Source: an uncultured beta proteobacterium
GTDB lineage: Bacteria; Pseudomonadota; Gammaproteobacteria; Burkholderiales; Burkholderiaceae
Reading direction: 5' to 3'
Assembly (NCBI GenBank): GCA_903858445.1
Contig: CAIOIX010000160.1
Coordinates: 1 to 64,000, forward strand
Length of the DNA: 64,000 bases
Shown: positions 9,368 through 18,039 of the stretch, piece by piece
How positions within the stretch are numbered: the stretch's first letter is position 1
Layout of the letters: each line of letters begins with the position of its first letter
Made by a program: the position numbers and the translations under genes
Notes under the pieces: generated by a model
The model's input: only the letters and a program-made list of their open reading frames with translations
Told to the model about the DNA's origin: nothing
The model's database searches: none

Positions 9368-10591
9368 ATGGAGGTTCGGGTCCCAGTGAGTTTTGCTCTG
9401 CCTTTGAAAAGAAGTGGGTTAAATTCACTTGTCATCAAAGGCAAAAGTATTCTTCCTATTGTTCAAGGGGGTATGGGTGTTGGAGTATCCGCCCATAAGT
9501 TAGCAGGTGCAGTTGCATCATGTGGCGGCATGGGTACGATCTCCTCCATTGACCTGAGGCGTCTTCACCCTGACTTAATGGAGAAAACCAAGTCTCTGTT
9601 GCCATCACCTGAGAGTAAAGCACTGATCAACCAGGCCAATATAGAAGCGCTCGCTAGAGAAATCCAGTTGACCAAAACAATGGCAATGGGGCGAGGCATG
9701 ATTGCGGTGAACATCATGCGCGCTGTAAATGAGTACATCCCTTATGTGAAGTGCTCTTTGGAGAATGGCGTTGATGCTATTGTGGTGGGCGCAGGCTTAC
9801 CGCTGGATTTGCCAGATCTGACTGCAGATTATCCAAATGTTGCCTTGATTCCAATTCTTTCTGAATCACGGGGTATTCATTTACTATTGCGTAAGTGGGA
9901 AAAGAAAGGGCGCTTGCCTGATGCCATCATTATTGAGCATCCGCGTTTAGCTGGTGGTCACGTTGGCGCTGCCAGTATTGAAGATATTAACAATCCCAAG
10001 TTTAATTTTGAAAATGTCATTCCGGAAACGCTTGCCATCTTTAAGGCAATGGGCTTGGAGGGTAAGATTCCATTAATTCCAGCTGGTGGCATCAGTAGCT
10101 ACGAAGATATTAAGCGATTGCAGGATTTGGGTGCTTCTGGAGTGCAATTGGGCACTGCTTTTGCAGTCACTGCCGAAGGTGATGCAAGTGATAGCTTTAA
10201 GAAAGTCTTAGCGGATGCAGGCCCTGAAGATATGGTGAACTTCTTGAGTGCTGCTGGCCTTCCTGCCAGAGCTGTCAAAACTCCTTGGCTCAAAAAGTAC
10301 ATTGAAGTCTTGCCAATACTTCAGGGGGTTGCCAGAAAGAAACCCCGTTGCACCATGATTTTTGATTGCCTGCATGATTGTGGTCTGCGCGATGGAAATA
10401 ATCAGTGGGGTCAATTCTGCATTGATAAAGTATTAGGTAGCGCCTTGGTAGGTAATGTGCAAAAAGGTCTCTTCTTTCGTGGGGCTGGGGCACTTCCTTT
10501 TGGTAGCCAAATTAAATCCGTAAATGAATTAATGAACAAACTTTTAGAGAAATCTTTGGAGCCTTTAGCTTATGTCAATCCAGCCAATTAG
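9368..10591 (+). CDS. Nitronate monooxygenase / NAD(P)H-dependent flavin oxidoreductase family protein
   Basis: IVQGGMGVGVSAHKLAGAVASCGGMGTI N-terminus, AGGISSYEDIKRLQDLGASGVQLGTAF FMN-binding signature. Confidence 0.85.
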   Translation: MEVRVPVSFALPLKRSGLNSLVIKGKSILPIVQGGMGVGVSAHKLAGAVASCGGMGTISSIDLRRLHPDLMEKTKSLLPSPESKALINQANIEALAREIQLTKTMAMGRGMIAVNIMRAVNEYIPYVKCSLENGVDAIVVGAGLPLDLPDLTADYPNVALIPILSESRGIHLLLRKWEKKGRLPDAIIIEHPRLAGGHVGAASIEDINNPKFNFENVIPETLAIFKAMGLEGKIPLIPAGGISSYEDIKRLQDLGASGVQLGTAFAVTAEGDASDSFKKVLADAGPEDMVNFLSAAGLPARAVKTPWLKKYIEVLPILQGVARKKPRCTMIFDCLHDCGLRDGNNQWGQFCIDKVLGSALVGNVQKGLFFRGAGALPFGSQIKSVNELMNKLLEKSLEPLAYVNPAN

Positions 10592-13500
10592 CACCGATGT
10601 ACTTATTGAAAAATATGCCAAAGATGGAGAATCTGAACCAGATCAAATTTTTCAGCGCGTTGCGAAAGGCCTATCTATTGTTGAGGATGTCGCCATTCGA
10701 GCTGATGTTGAGAAATTATTTTTAGAGAATTTGCGTAATGGTGCGATTGGCGCCGGTCGCATCATGAGTGCCGCCGGTACAGATATTCAAGCGACACTGA
10801 TCAATTGTTTTGTGCAGCCCGTAGGCGATTGTATCCAAGGCTTCGATGCCGATGGTTTCCCAGGTATTTATGAGGCTCTTAAGCAGGCTGCAGAGACAAT
10901 GCGTCGCGGTGGTGGCGTTGGTTATGATTTTTCACGCATTCGTCCAAAAGGTGCTGAAGTTAAGGGGACGGCATCCATTGCTTCTGGTCCGTGTAGCTAT
11001 ATCAATGTATTTGATATGTCTTGTTCGACAGTCGAAAGTGCTGGCGCAAGGCGCGGTGCACAGATGGGTGTCTTGAGAATTGATCACCCCGATATTTTTG
11101 AGTTCATTACCGCCAAGAGAACTGCTGGTCGTTGGAATAACTTCAATGTTTCCGTGGGAGTTTCTAGCGCTTTCATGAAGGCGGTAGAAGGCAATCAACA
11201 TTGGGAACTAGTTCACAAGGCACGGCCTGCCAAAAATGTGATTGCCGATGGCGCCTATCAAAGAGCTGATGGTCTATGGGTTTATCGCAAGGCGGAGGCT
11301 AAAGAAATCTGGGAAGCAGTTATGCAGTCTGCCTATGATTTTGCAGAGCCTGGTATCTTATTTTTAGACAACATTAATCGTGACAATAACTTAAATTATT
11401 GCGAAAGTATTTCCGCCACGAATCCCTGTGTTACGGCCGATACCCGTTTGGCCACCCAGTTTGGATTGGTGCGCATTGGAGAGTTATTTACTTCTGGCCA
11501 AGATTTAGAGGTAACGGTTGATAATCGCGCTTTAGGCTTAGAAAATACTGGCACGCAAGTTAGAAAGGCAACCCCTGCCTTTCTAACTTCCCATAATGCA
11601 GAGGTATTTGAAGTGATTACCGCTGCGGGCTACATCATTAAGGCGACTGCCTGGCATGATTTCTATTCCTCCAAGGGAAAAGTAAAGTTGGCCGACCTTG
11701 TTGTTGGAGACAGTCTTTATATACAGTCTGGAAAAGGCCAGTTTGGCAAAGCAGGCAGTGGAGATTTGGGTTTTTTGATGGGGTTAATTGCCGGTGATGG
11801 GCACTTTACAAATCGCGGCAAAGGTGTGCAGGGCGCTGTTGTCAGTCTGTGGGGGGAAGATAAGGCGCTTGCTGGTCAAATTTGTGAAATTATTCATTCC
11901 CTCATTGGTGGTCAGTCCACAAATCAACGAGAGTATCGAGTTAGCCCTGTTGCTGTCCCTGAGCGGGATATGGTATTTATACGATCCACTATATTAGCTC
12001 GTATTTTGAATCTTTATAGTTTCAATGGTCAAACGAAGTTAATTGTTCCCAATGTTATTTGGACGGGTACAGAGGGATGCGTCAAGGCCTACCTGCAGGG
12101 TTTATTCCAGGCTGATGGAACGGTAAATGTTAGCTCTAACTCAAACAGTTGCTCCATTCGATTAAATTCTTCATGCGAGCCCTTTTTGAGCGAAGTGCAA
12201 ATTCTCCTTTCAAACTTTGGTATTTTTAGTGCGCTACATTTAAGAAGGGAATCTGGCATTAGAGAATTACCGGATGGTAAAGGGGGGTGCAAGGATTATT
12301 TATGTAAAGATAATTTCGAGTTAGTGATTGATGGGGAGTCGCGCGAACGCTTTATGTCTGATATTGGCTTTGCACTTCCAAAAAAATCAGAAAAATACAA
12401 TGCATGGGTTAAGGGTAAGGCGCTGGCTAAAACACAATCCTTTCGATCGGACATTATCTCCATTGAGTCCGTTGGATATGAGCCGGTATTCGATGTAACC
12501 CAGGTTGATAACAATACAGTTATTTTTAACGGGTTAGTAACTGGACAATGTGGTGAACAACCATTACCACCTTATGGTTGTTGCGATTTAGGGCCAGTCA
12601 TTCTTCCTCGTTTTATCAGAAATCCTTTTGGATTTGCGGGTGAGCCTAGTTTTGATTTCGCGGCGTTCATATCGGTGGTCAAGATTCAGGTGCGGATGTT
12701 GGACAATGTTTTAGATGCCACTTACTGGCCTTTGCCTGAACAGAAGGAGGAGGCTAGAATTAAGCGCCGCATCGGCGTGGGCTTCACTGGACTTGGCGAT
12801 GCGCTTGTCATGTTGAAGCTTCCTTATAACGAAGAGGGTGCTCGTATTGTTGCGGCAAAGATTGCTCGCGTCATGCGGGACGCTGCCTACGAAGCCTCGG
12901 TGGAGTTGGCAAAAGAGAAAGGTGCCTTCCCCAGTTTAGAGGTTGATAAATACTTGGGTAGCGATAGCTTTGTTAGTCGCTTGGATGACAAGCTCAAAAA
13001 TGATATTCGCCAGTTTGGTATTCGCAATAGTCATTTGCTATCGATCGCACCAACCGGCACTGTAAGTTTGGCATTTGCTGATAATGCTTCTAATGGTATT
13101 GAGCCAGCATTTTCATGGGTGTATCGTCGTAAGAAGCGCGAAGCAGATGGCAGTACTACTGAGTATGCTGTTGAGGATCATGCATGGCGCTTGTATCGAG
13201 AGTTGGGTGGTGATATTGAAAAGCTGCCAAAGTATTTTGTTTCTGCTTTAGAGATGTCGGCTACCGATCACATTGCTATGATGGAAGCAGTGCAGCCATT
13301 TATTGATACTGCAATCTCAAAGACTGTGAATGTTCCAGTCAACTATCCTTACGATGACTTTAAGAGTCTGTATACCCAGGCATGGCGTGCAAACTTGAAG
13401 GGCTTAGCAACTTATCGCCCAAATAGTATTTTAGGTTCGGTGTTGGATCTTGGTCCTAGTAAGGAAGATTCAGCGGAGTCCAATGAGGGCGTTGCTGATC

Positions 13501-14081
13501 CAATGAGAATCGTCGTGGAAAGCCGTCCCAAAGGAATCTTGCCTGCTGTCGCTGAAAAAATTGAGTACTGGACGCAAGAAGGGCATAAGACCTTGTATCT
13601 CGTGGTGTCTTTTATTACACTTCCAGTGAAAAGTGAGGCTGGTGGCACCATTGAGCGGGCGATTGAGTTCTTTATGCCGGTTGGTCAAAATGGCGAATCG
13701 CAACAATGGATTACATCAAGCATGCGCCTACTTTCACTGGCGGCACGTGGAGGATTTTTAGAGCGCGCTCTCAGTGATATGCGCAAAGTAGCCTGGGATA
13801 GGGGTGCAGTAAGACTGGGCACCTTTGAGAAAATTGATGGTACTCGTATGCCTTTGTGGCATGACTCAGAAGTTGCAGCTATCGCCTACGCTATCCAAAA
13901 TATTATTGAACGCCGCAATGGCGCTGCTACGAATGATCTTTCAGAGGCCCCTATTCGCGGGGCATCTACTCCACCTGTGATGGTAGGAAAAAAGTGTGGT
14001 GAATGTGGCGCACATGCAGTGATCCGCAAGGATGGTTGTGACTATTGCACTCAATGCGGACACCTAGGAACTTGTGGCTAG
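10572..14081 (+). CDS. nrdJ: Class II adenosylcobalamin-dependent ribonucleoside-diphosphate reductase, intein-containing precursor
   Basis: RNR motifs RRGGGVGYDFSRIRPKGA, SATNP/CGEQPLPPYGCCDLG (interrupted), RNSHLLSIAPTGTVSLAF; C-terminal Cys-rich CGECG...CDYCTQCGHLGTCG. Confidence 0.93.
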   Translation: MSIQPISTDVLIEKYAKDGESEPDQIFQRVAKGLSIVEDVAIRADVEKLFLENLRNGAIGAGRIMSAAGTDIQATLINCFVQPVGDCIQGFDADGFPGIYEALKQAAETMRRGGGVGYDFSRIRPKGAEVKGTASIASGPCSYINVFDMSCSTVESAGARRGAQMGVLRIDHPDIFEFITAKRTAGRWNNFNVSVGVSSAFMKAVEGNQHWELVHKARPAKNVIADGAYQRADGLWVYRKAEAKEIWEAVMQSAYDFAEPGILFLDNINRDNNLNYCESISATNPCVTADTRLATQFGLVRIGELFTSGQDLEVTVDNRALGLENTGTQVRKATPAFLTSHNAEVFEVITAAGYIIKATAWHDFYSSKGKVKLADLVVGDSLYIQSGKGQFGKAGSGDLGFLMGLIAGDGHFTNRGKGVQGAVVSLWGEDKALAGQICEIIHSLIGGQSTNQREYRVSPVAVPERDMVFIRSTILARILNLYSFNGQTKLIVPNVIWTGTEGCVKAYLQGLFQADGTVNVSSNSNSCSIRLNSSCEPFLSEVQILLSNFGIFSALHLRRESGIRELPDGKGGCKDYLCKDNFELVIDGESRERFMSDIGFALPKKSEKYNAWVKGKALAKTQSFRSDIISIESVGYEPVFDVTQVDNNTVIFNGLVTGQCGEQPLPPYGCCDLGPVILPRFIRNPFGFAGEPSFDFAAFISVVKIQVRMLDNVLDATYWPLPEQKEEARIKRRIGVGFTGLGDALVMLKLPYNEEGARIVAAKIARVMRDAAYEASVELAKEKGAFPSLEVDKYLGSDSFVSRLDDKLKNDIRQFGIRNSHLLSIAPTGTVSLAFADNASNGIEPAFSWVYRRKKREADGSTTEYAVEDHAWRLYRELGGDIEKLPKYFVSALEMSATDHIAMMEAVQPFIDTAISKTVNVPVNYPYDDFKSLYTQAWRANLKGLATYRPNSILGSVLDLGPSKEDSAESNEGVADPMRIVVESRPKGILPAVAEKIEYWTQEGHKTLYLVVSFITLPVKSEAGGTIERAIEFFMPVGQNGESQQWITSSMRLLSLAARGGFLERALSDMRKVAWDRGAVRLGTFEKIDGTRMPLWHDSEVAAIAYAIQNIIERRNGAATNDLSEAPIRGASTPPVMVGKKCGECGAHAVIRKDGCDYCTQCGHLGTCG
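11427..12548 (+). other. Intein (374 aa) with LAGLIDADG homing endonuclease domain, inserted in nrdJ
   Basis: Starts CVTADTRLATQFGLVRIGEL (block A); block B TAWHDF; LAGLIDADG motifs LGFLMGLIAGDGHF (from 11766) and YLQGLFQADGTV (from 12090); block F/G VFDVTQVDNNTVIFNGLVTGQ then Cys+1. Removing it restores ATNPCGEQPLPPYGCCDLG. Confidence 0.95.
11557..11589. repeat. Perfect 14-bp inverted repeat with 5-nt loop, inside the intein coding sequence
   Basis: AAGTTAGAAAGGCA-acccc-TGCCTTTCTAACTT. Confidence 0.95.
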
Positions 14082-14090
14082 CTGTAGCGA

Positions 14091-14852
14091 TTAGCCCCTG
14101 CCAACAAAAGGCATGTTCGTAGCCATAATAGTCATGGAAAGGATATTACTTTCTAGGGGCAGTTGAGCCATATGCAAGACTGCCTCACCCACATGATCAA
14201 CATCCATACGGGGTTCAACCTTGATAGACAGATCAGCTTGAATGATCCCAGCAGCCATGCGATCGGTCATTTCTGTAGCTGCATTACCAATATCAATTTG
14301 GCCGCAAGCAATATTAAAGGGGCGTCCATCTAGAGCGATCGTTTTAGTAAGCCCACTGATGGCATGTTTGGTTGCAGTGTAGGGAGCTGACATGGGGCGA
14401 GGCGCATGTGCAGAGATTGAGCCATTGTTAATAATTCTGCCGCCTTGAGGTGATTGGGCTTTCATCATACGGATAGCTTCTTGTGAGCAGAGAAAGGCGC
14501 CACAGAGGTTGGTGTTTACGACATTCATCCACTGCTCGTAAGTCAAATCTTCCATCGGGATAGCTGGGGCACCCATGCCAGCATTATTAAAAAGGATATC
14601 GATACGACCAAAGTGTTTTTTAATATCTGAGAACAGGGCTTTGACTTGTTCTGGTTTGCCTACATCGCAAGTAACTGCGAGACAGTTTTCTGAACTTCCG
14701 CCAATATCAATAATGGCCTTTTGAAGCTTTTCTAGATTGCGGCCAGTGAGGACCACTTTGTATCCGCCTTTGATTAGTGCTTTGGCGGCCGCTCTACCGA
14801 TTCCGGCTCCGGCGCCTGTTACTAAAGCAACCTTATTTTGTGATTGGTTCAT
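14091..14852 (-). CDS. Short-chain dehydrogenase/reductase
   Basis: [12 protein letters not shown] cofactor motif, [14 protein letters not shown] (YxxxK). Confidence 0.92.
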   Translation of the reverse strand: MNQSQNKVALVTGAGAGIGRAAAKALIKGGYKVVLTGRNLEKLQKAIIDIGGSSENCLAVTCDVGKPEQVKALFSDIKKHFGRIDILFNNAGMGAPAIPMEDLTYEQWMNVVNTNLCGAFLCSQEAIRMMKAQSPQGGRIINNGSISAHAPRPMSAPYTATKHAISGLTKTIALDGRPFNIACGQIDIGNAATEMTDRMAAGIIQADLSIKVEPRMDVDHVGEAVLHMAQLPLESNILSMTIMATNMPFVGRG

Positions 14853-14967
14853 TGCTGTCTCGATGGTTGTCTGAAAAGTGACATCTTATCTTGAATTATT
14901 TCCTTGGATTGCATTCTTTTGTGAATTTTGGGGGTCGGGGCATAATGCAAAAAAGAAAAGATATTTT

Positions 14968-16272
14968 ATGAATTTCCTACGCAAACAACTCTATAACCCC
15001 ATAGCCATTGGTTTGGCGATTCTGCTACTGATTGCCGCAATCTTCGGCATGCTGTGGATTCTGGTGCCACCACCTCCGAAAACCCTAGAGATGGCTACCG
15101 GCTTTCCTACGGGTCTTTATTACCATTTTGGCGAGCGTTTAAAGGGTGCCCTTGCTAAAGAGGGCGTGACACTGGAGCTTAAGACTACTGGCGGCACCAT
15201 TGATAATTTGGCCTTGTTAAATGATCGAAGCTCCGGAGTGGACTTTGCGATGGTGCAGGGTGGGGTTGCTGATATCTCCCAGTACCCAAATTTAGTTTCC
15301 ATCGCTGGTATGTTTTATGAACCGATTTGGATTTGGTATCGTGAACCAGCATTTAAAGCGGATGGCGGTCGGCTGAGCATCTTAAGTCAATTAAAAGGTA
15401 AGCGCATCTCGATAGGTAATATTGGTAGTGGCACATTAGCCTTGAGCAATGCTTTACTAAAGGCCAGCGGTATGAGCGACGAACAGTTGCACGCGGAAAA
15501 ACTCAAACCCGATGAGGCCCTGGAAAAACTAAAGAATGGTGAGTTAGATGCTGTGTTTATTGTTGCGGCAGCTGAGGCACCGATTTTAGAAAAGTTTTAC
15601 GCCATTCCTGGAATACGCTTAATGAGTTTTGAGCAAGCGGATGCGTATACCCGCAACTTACCTTATCTCTCAAAGGTCAATATTCCGAGGGGGGTAATTA
15701 GCATTGCCAATGATCTACCTCGGCAAGATATCCAAGTATTGGCGCCAACGGCAACCCTGGTGGGGCATTCTGATGTGAGCCCGGCCCTAGTGAGTTTGTT
15801 GTTGAGTGACACGTATGACATTCTGAAATCGTATTCTCGCTTGCAAAAAGCTGGGGAGTTTCCGTCGGCTGTGGGCTTGGATTTTCCATTGCAGGCTGAC
15901 GCTGAGATTTATCTTAAAGATGGACCTTCACTCTTGCATCGGTATCTGCCATTCTGGACTGCTGTTTGGGTTGGCCGATTTGTGAAGATTGTGATCCCAT
16001 TGCTAGTAATTTTGATCCCTCTCTTTACTTATATACCTGCTGCTAAAAATCTCATCTTGCGTCTGAAACTTTCTCAAGTGTATGAGGAGCTCAAGATGCT
16101 GGAAAAGAATGCGTCTAATCCAGATTTGCGCGAGAAAAACTTCAAAGATTTAGAGGTTATAGAAAGGCGGGTCGCTCAGATGAAGGTGGCAAGACTTGAT
16201 GCCAAGGAGCTCTATGATCTCAAGGCCCACGTCAGTGATACTCGTAATCGACTGCATTTGATTCAGAAATAA
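14968..16272 (+). CDS. TAXI-family TRAP solute-binding protein with C-terminal transmembrane anchor and charged tail
   Basis: TM at N-terminus, MATGFPTGLYYHFGERL, ISIGNIGSGTLALSNALLKASG typical of TAXI proteins, then TM FVKIVIPLLVILIPLFTYIPA and a helical tail. The ATG at 14968 is preferred over the listed 14878. Confidence 0.85.
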   Translation: MNFLRKQLYNPIAIGLAILLLIAAIFGMLWILVPPPPKTLEMATGFPTGLYYHFGERLKGALAKEGVTLELKTTGGTIDNLALLNDRSSGVDFAMVQGGVADISQYPNLVSIAGMFYEPIWIWYREPAFKADGGRLSILSQLKGKRISIGNIGSGTLALSNALLKASGMSDEQLHAEKLKPDEALEKLKNGELDAVFIVAAAEAPILEKFYAIPGIRLMSFEQADAYTRNLPYLSKVNIPRGVISIANDLPRQDIQVLAPTATLVGHSDVSPALVSLLLSDTYDILKSYSRLQKAGEFPSAVGLDFPLQADAEIYLKDGPSLLHRYLPFWTAVWVGRFVKIVIPLLVILIPLFTYIPAAKNLILRLKLSQVYEELKMLEKNASNPDLREKNFKDLEVIERRVAQMKVARLDAKELYDLKAHVSDTRNRLHLIQK

Positions 16273-16289
16273 GAACAATAGGGAGTGAT

Positions 16290-17261
16290 ATGGTTAAAGA
16301 AGTGCTCGTGAAGCTGGGTGTAGCTGTAGTCCTTAGCGCGTCAGTTGCGGGGGTGTTTGCGCAATCATACCCAAATAAACCTGTCAGCCTTGTCGTGCCA
16401 CAAGCAGCGGGTGGCACGAACGATATCGTGGCGCGTTTGATTGCACCTTCTCTGGGGGAGATATTGGGCACCTCTATCGTGGTTGAGAATAGACCTGGTG
16501 CTGGCGGTAATATTGGTACGCAAAGTGTGGCGCGCGCAGCAAAGGATGGATATACGCTACTTCTAACGATTAACAGTGCGCAAGCCATTAATCCCGCCTT
16601 GTACAAAAACCCTGGCTTTGACCCTATTAATGATTTTGTACCGTTGTACTACATTGGAGCTACGCCCTATGTATTAGTTACTCCACCAGGCTCCCCATTG
16701 AAAACCTTGGCTGATGTTGTGGCTGCTGCCAAAAAGAGGCCAGGTGAGTTGGCCTATGCATCAGCAGGTAATGGCACTATTAGCCATCTATTAGGTGCCA
16801 TGCTCAATACCAGCGCTGGTATTGATATGCAGCATATTCCTTATAAAGGGGTTGCTCCTGCAATTAATGACGTACTGGGTGGTCAGGTTCCTTTGGCCTT
16901 CGCAAGTCTTCCGTCTGCCCTGAACTACATTAAAGCTGGCAGATTGCAGGCAATCGCGATCAGCTCTGCTAAGCGCTCTAGTGCGGCACCAGAAATTCCG
17001 ACAATTGCAGAAACCTACCCTGATTGTGTAGGCGAAGTTTGGGTTGCTATTTTTGCTCCTGCTGGGACTAACACCATGGCCGTTAAGAAAATTCAGTCTG
17101 CAATGAAGAGTACGCTGGCAATGCCAGAACTTAGGGAGCGGCTTATGGCGCAGGGTTTGGATTTAACGCCTGTACCCCCTGAAAAGTTGGGTCCACTCCT
17201 TAAGGACGAATTGGCTAAATGGCTCAAAATTGTGAAGGCCTCCGGCGCCCAACTAGATTGA
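16290..17261 (+). CDS. Bug-family tripartite tricarboxylate-type solute-binding protein
   Basis: Signal peptide, YPNKPVSLVVPQAAGGTNDIVARLIAP, VENRPGAGGNIGT. Confidence 0.93.
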   Translation: MVKEVLVKLGVAVVLSASVAGVFAQSYPNKPVSLVVPQAAGGTNDIVARLIAPSLGEILGTSIVVENRPGAGGNIGTQSVARAAKDGYTLLLTINSAQAINPALYKNPGFDPINDFVPLYYIGATPYVLVTPPGSPLKTLADVVAAAKKRPGELAYASAGNGTISHLLGAMLNTSAGIDMQHIPYKGVAPAINDVLGGQVPLAFASLPSALNYIKAGRLQAIAISSAKRSSAAPEIPTIAETYPDCVGEVWVAIFAPAGTNTMAVKKIQSAMKSTLAMPELRERLMAQGLDLTPVPPEKLGPLLKDELAKWLKIVKASGAQLD

Positions 17262-17275
17262 CCTAAAATCAGATC

Positions 17276-18031
17276 ATGACTACTGCAACTTTAAGCCCTC
17301 CTCTTACTCCTACTAAGGAATTAGTCCAATCTCTCCGTAGCAATGGGTATGTAGTAGTTTCTGCTGAAACAGTGGCGGAGATTGCAAAGGTGGCTTTACC
17401 TGATCTTTTGGATTTGAACGTCTTTTGGAATGACTTGCCGCGTGATCCCTACCTAAGAGATGGGGGGCGCTATCGTTTTCGGCGTCATGCCAGTTATGAG
17501 ATTAAAGGTGACTCTCTTTCAGGGGTACCTCATCGTGCGCATTGGCAATCGGTAGATTACAACGCATTGCATGGCGGAATCGAGCGTTGGTTTGAACCTA
17601 TTCAGGCGCAGCTGACAAGTAGTCCTGCTTGGAAAAAATTGTTGCTTGGCATGACCCATATTTTAAATAGTCTCAAGCCAGTCAATACTTGGTTTGTCGA
17701 AGCGCATGAATTTAGGATTGATACAACCGATGGTATTGGACGTCCAACGCCAGAAGGCGCCCATCGTGATGGCGTTGATTTTGTTGCAGTCTTCTTGCTG
17801 AGTCGTGAAGGTATTAAAGGCGGCGAAACACGTATCTTTGAGGCTGGGGGTTCTGCTGGTTTACGTTTCACCTTAACGCAGCCATGGTCCTTACTCTTGA
17901 TGAATGATGAGCGAATGATTCATGAATCTACACCCATTCAGCCAATGGGGGCGCATGGCCATCGGGATACCTTGGTGCTGACTTTCCGCGCCAGCGGATT
18001 TCAGGATTCCCCAAAGAGTTCGCAGCAGTAA
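17276..18031 (+). CDS. 2OG-Fe(II) dioxygenase-family protein (2OG-Fe_Oxy_2-like)
   Basis: PEGAHRDGVDFVAVFLLSR (HxD) and a later His/Arg (MIHESTPIQPMGAHGHRDTLVLTFR) fit an HxD...H facial triad. Confidence 0.7.
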   Translation: MTTATLSPPLTPTKELVQSLRSNGYVVVSAETVAEIAKVALPDLLDLNVFWNDLPRDPYLRDGGRYRFRRHASYEIKGDSLSGVPHRAHWQSVDYNALHGGIERWFEPIQAQLTSSPAWKKLLLGMTHILNSLKPVNTWFVEAHEFRIDTTDGIGRPTPEGAHRDGVDFVAVFLLSREGIKGGETRIFEAGGSAGLRFTLTQPWSLLLMNDERMIHESTPIQPMGAHGHRDTLVLTFRASGFQDSPKSSQQ

Positions 18032-18039
18032 ATCCTCCT

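Noticed and set aside
11427-12548. Interpretation of the nrdJ insertion as a group I/II intron or frame-preserving mobile element
   Set aside because: The insertion is in-frame throughout, begins with Cys, precedes Cys, and has intein blocks plus two LAGLIDADG motifs, so an intein explains it better.
16232-16606. 124-aa antisense ORF overlapping the Bug gene at 16290
   Set aside because: No recognisable motif; overlaps two well-supported sense genes.
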